Origin: an uncultured Clostridia bacterium
Lineage (GTDB): Bacteria > Bacillota > Clostridia > Oscillospirales > Acutalibacteraceae
NCBI GenBank assembly: GCA_945980035.1
Contig: CAMFQG010000002.1
Span: 1 to 40,723, forward strand
Reading direction: 5' to 3'
Length of the DNA stretch: 40,723 nucleotides
Below the pieces are notes generated by a model. The model saw only the letters and a program-made list of their open reading frames with translations, was not told the DNA's origin and did not search any database. The position numbers and the translations under genes are program-made. This document shows positions 27,182-36,305 of the stretch, one piece after another; position 1 is the stretch's first letter, and the number at the start of each line of letters is the position of its first letter.

Positions 27182-28498
27182 TTATTTATACTCTAATTCA
27201 ACAGCTATTGTGTTGAGGTTTTTCTTTTTCATTGTAATACAATTTATGCTTATTTGATTATCAGACAGTTCATTGGCTTCCTCAATATAATATCGGAAAA
27301 TGTAAGCATCGCTGAAAAGCTGTTTATAGGTAGTGTTGTAGTTAAGATAGTCAGGATCAACATAGATATAAAAATAATTTTCCTTGTTGTCCATTACTTC
27401 TGTTAAATCCTCTGTCAATGTATTGTCGTCAATATCCTGTAATATCGAACCGCAGTAAACGTAATAATTGTAGTGATTTTCGGTACATTCAGGTACGCAA
27501 AAATTATAATTTACCGGACTATGATTTTCATCACCTAAAATTTCAGCATCGGTATATTCCTCATAAAGAGGATTTATTGTATGGTCATCTTCTATCTGTT
27601 CAGTAGTGAGATTGAAGTAGTCATACATATATTCTTCTCCGCAATCGTCCCAGGTAACGTCCGTATGATACCATTCGTCATCAATACTTACAATATTCCA
27701 CTCGTGTGCTTCACCGTCGGAGAAACCGCTGACATTGAGAGAATTTATTCCCACACAGGACAACAGATAATGATAAGCCTCTGCATAGCCCTCGCATACA
27801 GCTAATTTATTTACCAATGCGCCGTAGGAGTTGTACTGGTCCTCGTCATTTTCTTCATCTACATTTTCATCGTATTCACAGTTATTTACAAGGTAATCGT
27901 GAAGATATAATGCTCGTTCAAATTCGCTCATATCGTCCTTTAAGCCTGAGAGAATTTTGCTGACTGCTTTGTTAAACTTCTCTGAATATGACTTATACTG
28001 ATTTTTTGACAACAAGGAATGTAACGCAAGCGAAACGTAGTTTTCTCCCACATAATACAAATAAGAGCCGGAAAACCAGAAAATTTCCGAGTGATCCTCT
28101 TGAAAAGCGTCAACTACCCTTGCAAGCTGTCGTTCGGTTAGAGAACAGCCAAACACCTTAAACTCATTTATAAGAAAATACTTGCCGTCTGCTTTTGAGG
28201 TAACATCTGTTACGTGCCTTGCGATTTCGTTGTAGCATTTTCTCTCGGAGTCGGTTTCCAATGTATCGTAACAGTTTGTTATTTCTATACTGTCATAGTA
28301 AGTTGATGTTGAATTGCCGTTTTTTATACTTTGTGTAGGTTCTGCTTCTGTTTCAGATTCAACTAAATCTGTTTTCTCCCTTTTATCGGCTAATACCTTT
28401 TTTTCAACATCATTCATTATATTTGTTATCAAATTGCAACTGCTGAAAGAACAAGCAAGGATAGTCACCAACACTAAAGCTATAATTCTTTTAAACAA
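27182..28498 (-). CDS. Transglutaminase-like domain lipoprotein
   Basis: Lipoprotein signal (LVTILACSFSSC); YGALVNKLAVCEGYAEAYHYLLS and EAHEWNIVSIDDEWYHTDVTWDD catalytic Cys/His/Asp regions. Confidence 0.87.
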   Translation of the reverse strand: MFKRIIALVLVTILACSFSSCNLITNIMNDVEKKVLADKREKTDLVESETEAEPTQSIKNGNSTSTYYDSIEITNCYDTLETDSERKCYNEIARHVTDVTSKADGKYFLINEFKVFGCSLTERQLARVVDAFQEDHSEIFWFSGSYLYYVGENYVSLALHSLLSKNQYKSYSEKFNKAVSKILSGLKDDMSEFERALYLHDYLVNNCEYDENVDEENDEDQYNSYGALVNKLAVCEGYAEAYHYLLSCVGINSLNVSGFSDGEAHEWNIVSIDDEWYHTDVTWDDCGEEYMYDYFNLTTEQIEDDHTINPLYEEYTDAEILGDENHSPVNYNFCVPECTENHYNYYVYCGSILQDIDDNTLTEDLTEVMDNKENYFYIYVDPDYLNYNTTYKQLFSDAYIFRYYIEEANELSDNQISINCITMKKKNLNTIAVELEYK

Positions 28499-28512
28499 TT
28501 AAATCACCTCAA

Positions 28513-29523
28513 TTATCTATAATCAATAGGCAAAGTTGCTATAGCATTAAGGCTGAGGTCCGATATGTTTCCGCTTAAATATTCGTAGTAGCCCTGTGAG
28601 CCTACCATTGCGGCATTATCGGTACAAAGAGATTTTTCGGGAAGATAAAACTTGTAGCCTAAAGCTTTACATTCCTCTGTCAATCTGCTGCGAAGAAGAG
28701 TATTGGCAGAAACTCCCCCTGCTACAGCCAGAGTTTTTATATTATAATCCTCAGCCGCCTTTAGGAAGTTTGATACAAGCAAATCCACAACTGCAAATCG
28801 GAAGCTTGCGCATATATCAGCCTTTGGAACTTCCTCGCCTCTTTGCTCCATATTATGTATCAGATTAATTACGGAAGTTTTCAGTCCCGAAAAGCTGAAA
28901 TCATAAGGGGCGTTGTTTACCACAGGACGTGGGAACTTAAAGGCTTGTGGGTTGCCCTCTTCTGCGATTTTGTCCAGAGCTATTCCGCCCGGATATGACA
29001 TTCCCATAGTACGTGCTGCTTTATCAAAACATTCACCGGCGGCATCGTCACGGGTTTTGCCGATTATTTTCATTTTTGTGTAGTCCTCTACAAGGACAAT
29101 GTGGCTGTGACCTCCGCTTACTACAAGGCAAAGAAAAGGCGGTTTTAATTCTAAATTAGAAATATAGTTAGAAGCGATATGACTGCGTAAATGGTGAGTA
29201 GGAACAAGAGGCTTTTTGGTTGCAAGGGACAAGCCCTTTGCAAAATTTACTCCCACTAACAATGCACCGATTAAGCCCGGTGCGTGAGTTACAGCAATAG
29301 CCTCAATATCCTCCATTGTGCAGTCTGCATCTGCCAAAGCCTGATTTACCACAGGAACGATTGCCTCTGCGTGTCTGCGTGATGCTATTTCAGGCACTAC
29401 TCCCCCGTACAGCTTATGCTCCTCTACCTGTGAAGCTATAACCGAGCTAAGCACCTTTCTTCCGTTTTCTACAACAGCCGCTGCGGTTTCGTCGCAGGAG
29501 CTTTCTATTGATAAAATCTTCAT
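28513..29523 (-). CDS. tsaD: tRNA N6-adenosine threonylcarbamoyltransferase TsaD
   Basis: ILSIESSCDETAAAVVE; HHLRSHIASNY; SGGHSHIVLV. Confidence 0.97.
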   Translation of the reverse strand: MKILSIESSCDETAAAVVENGRKVLSSVIASQVEEHKLYGGVVPEIASRRHAEAIVPVVNQALADADCTMEDIEAIAVTHAPGLIGALLVGVNFAKGLSLATKKPLVPTHHLRSHIASNYISNLELKPPFLCLVVSGGHSHIVLVEDYTKMKIIGKTRDDAAGECFDKAARTMGMSYPGGIALDKIAEEGNPQAFKFPRPVVNNAPYDFSFSGLKTSVINLIHNMEQRGEEVPKADICASFRFAVVDLLVSNFLKAAEDYNIKTLAVAGGVSANTLLRSRLTEECKALGYKFYLPEKSLCTDNAAMVGSQGYYEYLSGNISDLSLNAIATLPIDYR

Positions 29524-29527
29524 ATTT

Positions 29528-29977
29528 TTATTCCTTTTTAGAATTATAGTATTTTGTCAGCAAAAGTGCGTTTTCCTTTGGATTGCTGTAATAATCCTTG
29601 CGTTCTCCAACCTTTGTAAAACCAAAGCTTTCGTAAAGGCTGACTGCTTTTTCGTTTGACGGTCTTACCTCTAAGGTTACAAAGGCAAGGTTATTTTCTA
29701 CTGCAAAATCGTCAACAGTTTTTACCAAAGCTTTGCCTATGCCCTTTCCCTGACAGTGGGGGTGGACAGCGACATTCAGGATATAGCCCTCGTCAACTAT
29801 TACGGATAAACCGATATATCCCACAACTTTATTTTCTTCTACAGAAATATAAAACCGATTGCAGGGATTAATAAAGCTGTCGTATATACTTTCCTCACTC
29901 CAAGGGTGAGAAAAACAAAGACTCTCGATTTGAGCAACCTGTTTTATATGGGATTGTGTCATTTTTATAATGTTCAT
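29528..29977 (-). CDS. rimI: Ribosomal protein S18 alanine N-acetyltransferase
   Basis: GNAT fold, VHPHCQGKGIGKALV, next to tsaD. Confidence 0.92.
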   Translation of the reverse strand: MNIIKMTQSHIKQVAQIESLCFSHPWSEESIYDSFINPCNRFYISVEENKVVGYIGLSVIVDEGYILNVAVHPHCQGKGIGKALVKTVDDFAVENNLAFVTLEVRPSNEKAVSLYESFGFTKVGERKDYYSNPKENALLLTKYYNSKKE

Positions 29978-30402
29978 AATTCTTTTACCGAATTTTCAAT
30001 AGCGTGATATAGTTCATCCCTGCACTTTCTATATACCTCTAAATCACCGCCGTATGGGTCGGATATTCCGCCCTTATCCTCTGCGAGAATTGAAATTTTA
30101 TTTTCATCTACTCCTCTGTAAACAAGGGCGTCTTTGTGGGATTTGCTCATTACATATATTTTGTCAAAGGAGGACAAGTCAATATCATCCACATATTTTG
30201 TGCGGTTATTTGAAATATCAACACCGTATTCCCTACACACTGCCTTGGCATTTTCTGACACAGGCAGACCGCTTATTGTAGCAACCCCTGCGCTGTAGGC
30301 TTCTATATCAAGGTTAAGGTTTTTGGCAATTTTATTGCACAAGCCCTGAGCCATTGGACTGCGACAGGTGTTGCCTGTGCATACAAACAGAACCTTTTTC
30401 AT
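29974..30402 (-). CDS. Low-molecular-weight protein tyrosine/arginine phosphatase
   Basis: VLFVCTGNTCRSPMAQG P-loop; SDPYGGDLEVY; start set to MKKVLFVC (aa 18 of the listed ORF). Confidence 0.92.
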   Translation of the reverse strand: MKKVLFVCTGNTCRSPMAQGLCNKIAKNLNLDIEAYSAGVATISGLPVSENAKAVCREYGVDISNNRTKYVDDIDLSSFDKIYVMSKSHKDALVYRGVDENKISILAEDKGGISDPYGGDLEVYRKCRDELYHAIENSVKEL

Positions 30403-30406
30403 AACA

Positions 30407-32950
30407 TCATCCCTTTGCGTCATACCAAGTTTTGCCCATTGAAGCCTCTGCAATCAGAGGTACTTTTAGTTTTACTGCGTTTTCCATTTCCTCTTGGAGC
30501 ATCATCGCAACACGCATAGCCTCATCTTGGGGAGCCTCTACAATTAATTCATCGTGTACCTGTAAAATCAGTCGGGCATTTAAGTTTTCTTTCTTTATTC
30601 GTTTATCTACATTTACCATAGCGATTTTTATTATATCCGCCGCTGTGCCTTGAATAGGCATATTGCGAGCTACTCTCTCGCCAAAGGCTCGTGTCATATG
30701 ATTGCCTGTTGCAAGCTCGGGTAAATATCTGCGTCTGCCGAACATTGTTACGGCATATCCTGTTTCCTTAGCCTTTTCTACAACATTCTTCATATATTCA
30801 TCTACTCCGCTGTAGTGAGCAAGGTAGGATTTTATATAGTTTGAGGCTTCCTTATTAGATACCTTAATATCTTTTGCAAGTGAAAAAGCACCGATTCCGT
30901 AAACTATACCAAAGTTTACAGCTTTGGCTCTGCTTCGCATTACGGGAGTTACCATATCTATAGGCATATTGAAAACCTGTGATGCGGTAATTGCGTGGAT
31001 ATCCTGGTTGTCCTTAAAGCCTTTTATCATATTTTCATCATTTGAAATATCTGCAAGAACTCTAAGCTCAATCTGGCTGTAGTCTGCGTCAATAAGCACA
31101 CAGCCCTCTTTGGCTACAAAGAACTTTCGCATTTCTCTGCCAAGCTCAGTACGAACAGGAATGTTCTGTAGGTTTGGCTCGGTGGAGCTTATACGTCCTG
31201 TTCGTGTTTCTGTCTGGTTAAAATTAGAGTGAATACGTCCGTCATCGGCGATAACCTTTAAAAGTCCCTCACAGTAGGTTGACTTCAGCTTTGCAAGGGT
31301 GCGATAGCTCAACACCATTTCTACTACAGGATAGCTGTGCCTAAGGCTTTCAAGGACATCTGCGTTAGTGGAATAACCGCTTTTTGTTTTCTTTTTACAG
31401 GGCAGTCCCATATCCTCAAACAATGCTTTTCCAAGCTGTTTAGGGGAGTTTATATTAAACTCATATCCTACCTGATCGTAAATATCCTTTTCAAGAGTTT
31501 TAAGCTGTTCACCGATTACTGTGCCGTAATTTTCAATTCCCTCTCTATCAACGGAAAAGCCTACATTTTCCATTTTGGCAAGTACGTTGGCAAGAGGTAT
31601 TTCGATATTTTCAAGCAGGCTTGTCATACCCTTTTCTTCAACTTCACCAAGCAGTTTTTCACAGAGCTGAGGCATACAGTAAACAGCAGAATATAATTCT
31701 TTATCAGAATTATTAACCTGTGGCAACTCAAGCAAATATGACTTACACAGATTTTCAAGGCTGTAGCTTGATGCTGATGGCTGTAATAAATATGCACCCA
31801 AAAGCAAATCAGTCTTTAGGCTCTGTATTTCAAAGCCGTTTTTGTCAGCATAGGAAAACAGCGGTTTGCTGTCAAAGGTATATTTGTTTATACTCTCGTC
31901 GGTGAGAATTCTTTTTATTTCCTCTTTGTTTTCAAGGAGCAACAGCTTGTCCTCATCACGAATCACAAGAGAAATTTCACCATTATCAAATTGTGATATG
32001 AAGTATATTTCTTTTAGAGAAATATTATCTGCTTTTTCTAAAGACACAGTTATTTTGTCTTTGGGTGCAGTTTCCTGTGCTTCTGAATTATCTGAGTTTA
32101 AGTCAAGCTTTTCAATAAGCTTAAACAGCTCCAGAGAGCTCATAAATCTCAACGCTGCGTCAACGTCGGAGATTTCCACCTTGTAGCTTTCAAAGTCGGT
32201 ATCAATAGGTACATCTCTGCGGATTTCTCCCAGCATACGGCTCATATAAGCGTTTTCTTTGTCAGCCTTCAGCTTGTTTCTTATGCCTTCCTTAACGTCG
32301 ATTGTATCAATGTTTTCGTAAATATAGTCAAGGTTGCCGAAGCGTTGAATCAAATCCCCTGCACCCTTTTGACCGATTCCTGCAACTCCGGGAATACAGT
32401 CGGAGCTGTCACCCTGAATAGCTTTAATATCAATTAACTGAGGAGGTGTTACGCCGTAATCCTCCATAATTTTCTCAGGTGTATATAAAATATTAGCCTT
32501 GTTTGAGGCTAAATCTACAGTTGTGTTTTCTGACACAAGCTGTAGAGAATCTCTGTCCCCTGTGGCGATAAAGCACTTATGCCCCTGTTTTTCAGCCTCA
32601 AGAGATAATGTGCCTAAAATGTCGTCAGCCTCAAAGCCCTCACAGGTAACTAAGGTGTATCCAAGTAAAGTAAGCAAGGTTTTTAAAGGCTCTAACTGTG
32701 CGGCTAACTCATCAGGCATTCCCTTGCGGTTTGCCTTGTATCCGTCATATGCCTTGTGACGGAATGTTGGGGCTTTTAAATCAAAGGCTATTGCAACTCG
32801 GTCAGGTTTGGTATCTGACTTGATTTTTTCAAGCATTGTGAGAAAACCGTAAATTGCATTTGTAGGCTGTCCGCTTTTGGTGGTAAGAGGACGTATTCCG
32901 TAAAAGGCACGGTTTAATATACTGTTTCCGTCAACAACTAAAATGTTCAT
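30407..32950 (-). CDS. polA: DNA polymerase I
   Basis: N-terminal 5' nuclease domain (VDGNSILNRAFYG), family A polymerase motifs (DADYSQIELRVLA, RSRAKAVNFGIVYG, QVHDELIVE); DxE proofreading motif not evident. Confidence 0.97.
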   Translation of the reverse strand: MNILVVDGNSILNRAFYGIRPLTTKSGQPTNAIYGFLTMLEKIKSDTKPDRVAIAFDLKAPTFRHKAYDGYKANRKGMPDELAAQLEPLKTLLTLLGYTLVTCEGFEADDILGTLSLEAEKQGHKCFIATGDRDSLQLVSENTTVDLASNKANILYTPEKIMEDYGVTPPQLIDIKAIQGDSSDCIPGVAGIGQKGAGDLIQRFGNLDYIYENIDTIDVKEGIRNKLKADKENAYMSRMLGEIRRDVPIDTDFESYKVEISDVDAALRFMSSLELFKLIEKLDLNSDNSEAQETAPKDKITVSLEKADNISLKEIYFISQFDNGEISLVIRDEDKLLLLENKEEIKRILTDESINKYTFDSKPLFSYADKNGFEIQSLKTDLLLGAYLLQPSASSYSLENLCKSYLLELPQVNNSDKELYSAVYCMPQLCEKLLGEVEEKGMTSLLENIEIPLANVLAKMENVGFSVDREGIENYGTVIGEQLKTLEKDIYDQVGYEFNINSPKQLGKALFEDMGLPCKKKTKSGYSTNADVLESLRHSYPVVEMVLSYRTLAKLKSTYCEGLLKVIADDGRIHSNFNQTETRTGRISSTEPNLQNIPVRTELGREMRKFFVAKEGCVLIDADYSQIELRVLADISNDENMIKGFKDNQDIHAITASQVFNMPIDMVTPVMRSRAKAVNFGIVYGIGAFSLAKDIKVSNKEASNYIKSYLAHYSGVDEYMKNVVEKAKETGYAVTMFGRRRYLPELATGNHMTRAFGERVARNMPIQGTAADIIKIAMVNVDKRIKKENLNARLILQVHDELIVEAPQDEAMRVAMMLQEEMENAVKLKVPLIAEASMGKTWYDAKG

Positions 32951-34131
32951 ATTTTATACATCACTTTCGTTATATTTCCGTTCTCTGTAAAGCACCTTGG
33001 CACTCGCTTTGAAATTGTACATACTACCTCATAATTAATAGTGTTTGAAGCTTTTGCAAGGTCGTCGGCAGTTTGTTCGCCAAACTCACCGCTGCCGAAT
33101 ACGATAACCTCGTCACCTACTGCAACATTGTCTATATCCGTAACGTCAACCATTGTCTGGTCCATACAAATTCTGCCTATTATATTTGCTTTCTTTCCGT
33201 TTATAATCATATAACCTTTATCTGCATATGCTCTGATATATCCGTCTGCATAGCCGATTGGGACTGTGGCAATTTTCATTTTTCTTTCAGCAGTAAAAAT
33301 TCTGCCGTAGGAAACCGAAGCTCCCTTTTCAACGGTTTTTATATGGGCAACTACTGACTTTACTGTCATTGCAGGGGTAAGATTGAGGTTGTTGCTTATC
33401 TTATCAGAGGGATTTAATCCGTACAGAATTATGCCGGCACGTACCATTGTATTGTAGGTATCGGGATAATCCTCAACGGCTCCCGAGTTTGAGCAGTGAA
33501 TGTAATTGAAATTAATTCCCATAGAATTCAGTTGAGAAACTGTATGGGTAAAATTGTTGTACTGTTGCTGTGTAAAATCCTTTCCCTCGTTGCCTTCATC
33601 AGACACGCAAAAGTGGGTAAAAACACCTTCAACAATAAAGTTTTCCATTAGACAGGTTTGATATATTTCTTCAATGGAATTATTATCTCTTGGAAACTGC
33701 TGACACATAAAGCCGATACGCGACATACCTGTATCAAGCTTTATATGTATATTTATTTTTACATTCTTTTCTTTGCACTGATTATGCAATGCCTGTGCAT
33801 ATTCTAAAGAATATACAGCCTGACGGACATTGTACTTTGAAATCTCTTCTGCGCAATTTACATCTGTATAACCTAAAATCAGTATAGGAAGTTTTATATT
33901 ATTTTCTCTTAGCTCGATAGCCTCATCCAAATTGCTGACAGCTAAAAAATCTGCACCCAGCTTTTCATATTCCTGTGCAAGCTCCACAGCACCGTGACCG
34001 TAGCCGTCTGCCTTTATCACACAACAAACCCTTGTATTGTTAACTTGATTTTTTATTGCAAGGTAGTTTTTTCTTATATTATCTAAAGAAATTTCTGCCC
34101 ATGTACGTTTGGTAATATTCATAAATATCAT
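32947..34131 (-). CDS. alr: Alanine racemase
   Basis: VIKADGYGHGAVELA PLP site; GRICMDQTMVDVTD. Confidence 0.96.
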   Translation of the reverse strand: MIFMNITKRTWAEISLDNIRKNYLAIKNQVNNTRVCCVIKADGYGHGAVELAQEYEKLGADFLAVSNLDEAIELRENNIKLPILILGYTDVNCAEEISKYNVRQAVYSLEYAQALHNQCKEKNVKINIHIKLDTGMSRIGFMCQQFPRDNNSIEEIYQTCLMENFIVEGVFTHFCVSDEGNEGKDFTQQQYNNFTHTVSQLNSMGINFNYIHCSNSGAVEDYPDTYNTMVRAGIILYGLNPSDKISNNLNLTPAMTVKSVVAHIKTVEKGASVSYGRIFTAERKMKIATVPIGYADGYIRAYADKGYMIINGKKANIIGRICMDQTMVDVTDIDNVAVGDEVIVFGSGEFGEQTADDLAKASNTINYEVVCTISKRVPRCFTENGNITKVMYKI

Positions 34132-34250
34132 CCCTTAAACATTAGTAGCCATACATACCTATGATAATTATAATACATTATGCTTTCAAAACAATGCTAT
34201 AAAGGAAAAATAAGAAATTTTCGGAATAAATAATTATTTCACACTTTTAC

Positions 34251-34279
34251 TTGCTAAAACACTAAAACTATGTTATAAT
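34251..34279 (+). promoter_or_regulatory. Sigma-A type promoter for putP
   Basis: TTGCTA, 17-bp spacer, TATAAT. Confidence 0.75.
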
Positions 34280-34333
34280 GGCTCTGAATTTTGAGATTTC
34301 TCAAGAAATTTAATATGTGAGGGGTTAATAATA

Positions 34334-35905
34334 ATGTTTAATACTTCAAACATTATAATTCTTTGTGCCTTTGCATTTTATATGTTGGTTATGATTTTAA
34401 TCGGCGTATATTATTCAAGAAGCACTAAGAACAATGAGGATTACTTCCTTGGAGGAAGAAACCTTGGCGGTTGGACCGCAGCTTTGTCAGCAGAGGCTTC
34501 CGATATGAGCGGATGGCTGCTGATGGGACTGCCGGGCTCTATTTACCTTATGGGTACAGGACAGGTATGGATAGCTATCGGTCTTCTTATCGGTACAATT
34601 CTAAACTGGATTTTTATTTCCGGAAGACTGAGAAAATACACTATCGTAGCCGGTAACAGCCTTACAATTCCAAGCTTCTTTGAAAACAGATTCAAAAGTA
34701 AGGGCACTTTGAAAATAGTTTCTGCTGTTATCATTACATTTTTCTTTGCTGTTTATACTGCTTCTGCTTTTTCAAGCGGTGCAAAGCTGTTCAGACAACT
34801 GTTTGCTGACGACACTAACGGAGATCAGGTTTACTTTATCGGTCTGATTATTGCTACGGTTGTTATACTTATTTACACATTTATGGGCGGTTTCAGAGCT
34901 GTATGTACTACTGACCTTATTCAGGGTATGTTAATGCTGATTGCATTCTTAACTGTTCCTATTATCGCCTACGGTATTCTTACTTATGACAATTCTTTCA
35001 GCGCTGCTTTGACTTCAAACGGTGTTGAAAATGTAGGAGATTACCTAAACATCTTCTATGAAAACGGCGAGCCTATCAAGGCTACTTCAATTATTTCAAG
35101 CCTTGCATGGGGACTTGGTTACTTTGGTATGCCTCACATTCTCGTTAGATTTATGGCTATCAAGAGTGACGCCGAGGTTAAGAAGTCAAGAAAAGTTGCT
35201 ATCACTTGGATATGCTTAGCACTTGTTGCTTCTGTATTAGTTGGTATATTCGGTCGTGCTTTCTTAACAACACAGTTGGAGGATTCAGAAACTGTATTTA
35301 TCAATATGATTCAGCAGGTATTCAGCAGTAACTTTGTATTTATCTTTATCGGCGGTATCTTCCTGTGCGGTATTTTGGCTGCAATTATGAGTACAGCAGA
35401 CAGTCAGCTGTTAGTAACAGCTTCTGCTATTTCCGAGGATATGTACAAGGGTGTAATAAAGAAAAATGCTTCAGAGAAAAGCTCTTTATGGGTAGGCAGA
35501 ATTGCTGTAGCAGTTGTTGCTGTTATTGCCTTCATTATTGCATTAAATCCCGAGTCAAGTATTATGACTCTTGTATCCGACGCCTGGGCAGGCTTCGGTG
35601 CAGCATTCGGTCCGGTAATTTTGCTGGGACTGTTCTGGAAACGCAGTAATGCACCTGGTGCTTTGGCAGGTATGATAAGCGGTGCACTTACAATTATCAT
35701 TTGGGACTACATTCCGATGATAAGCGGTGTAGGTGCAAACGGTGAGCAGGTTATGAACACATTAGGCACTACAACAGGTCTTTACTCATTGGCTGTAGGC
35801 TTCCCTGTAGCTCTTGTATTAATGGTTATTGTATCACTTTGCACAAAGAAACCAAGCAACGAGGTTATCAGAGAGTTTGAGTTAGTTAACGAAGTTGACG
35901 TATAA
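34334..35905 (+). CDS. putP: Sodium/proline symporter
   Basis: SSS family: GGRNLGGWTAALSAEASDMSGWLLMGLPG; 12+ TM segments. Confidence 0.93.
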   Translation: MFNTSNIIILCAFAFYMLVMILIGVYYSRSTKNNEDYFLGGRNLGGWTAALSAEASDMSGWLLMGLPGSIYLMGTGQVWIAIGLLIGTILNWIFISGRLRKYTIVAGNSLTIPSFFENRFKSKGTLKIVSAVIITFFFAVYTASAFSSGAKLFRQLFADDTNGDQVYFIGLIIATVVILIYTFMGGFRAVCTTDLIQGMLMLIAFLTVPIIAYGILTYDNSFSAALTSNGVENVGDYLNIFYENGEPIKATSIISSLAWGLGYFGMPHILVRFMAIKSDAEVKKSRKVAITWICLALVASVLVGIFGRAFLTTQLEDSETVFINMIQQVFSSNFVFIFIGGIFLCGILAAIMSTADSQLLVTASAISEDMYKGVIKKNASEKSSLWVGRIAVAVVAVIAFIIALNPESSIMTLVSDAWAGFGAAFGPVILLGLFWKRSNAPGALAGMISGALTIIIWDYIPMISGVGANGEQVMNTLGTTTGLYSLAVGFPVALVLMVIVSLCTKKPSNEVIREFELVNEVDV

Positions 35906-35926
35906 ACGAAATACAATATATAGATT

Positions 35927-35958
35927 TGGGAGCTGGTAAAAATCAGCTCCCATTTTTG
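35927..35958 (+). terminator. putP terminator
   Basis: TGGGAGCTG-gtaaaaat-CAGCTCCCA followed by TTTTTGTT. Confidence 0.9.
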
Positions 35959-36055
35959 TTGTCTGTTTTATTTAAATCACAACGGTCGTTCAATAATTCT
36001 AAATTGCAAATTAAAATTAAGGAGTTGTAACAAAGTGTTTACAGATTTTAACCAA

Positions 36056-36071
36056 ACACTATATATTGTGT
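36056..36071. promoter_or_regulatory. NrdR box 1
   Basis: ACACTATATATTGTGT, perfect match to the known NrdR-box consensus acaCwAtATaTwGtgt. Confidence 0.88.
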
Positions 36072-36190
36072 TTGGTTACAATTTAGACACAATTTGTAGA
36101 AATTGGGCGTTTAATTCCTTTAAAAAACATTACCGCCGTTTTATTATCGTATTGCACAAAACTTGGAGCTTAAATTAGTCACTTTTACTA

Positions 36191-36219
36191 TTGACGAATT
36201 TTAAATAATCGGCTATAAT
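36191..36219 (+). promoter_or_regulatory. Sigma-A type promoter of nrdDG (proximal)
   Basis: TTGACG, 17-bp spacer, TATAAT. Confidence 0.8.
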
Positions 36220-36240
36220 GTGCAAGCAAAATCCAAAGAG

Positions 36241-36256
36241 ACACAATATATTGTGG
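36241..36256. promoter_or_regulatory. NrdR box 2
   Basis: ACACAATATATTGTGG, 15/16 match to NrdR consensus, just downstream of the predicted -10. Confidence 0.85.
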
Positions 36257-36305
36257 TTTTGGAATTATAAATTTTACAAACGTGTAATTGTTGGGAGGTA
36301 TTATA

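Noticed and set aside
239-34000. Many plus-strand ORFs of 60-180 aa opposite minus-strand genes
   Set aside because: They are antisense shadows of well-supported genes, lack family motifs and convincing RBSs.
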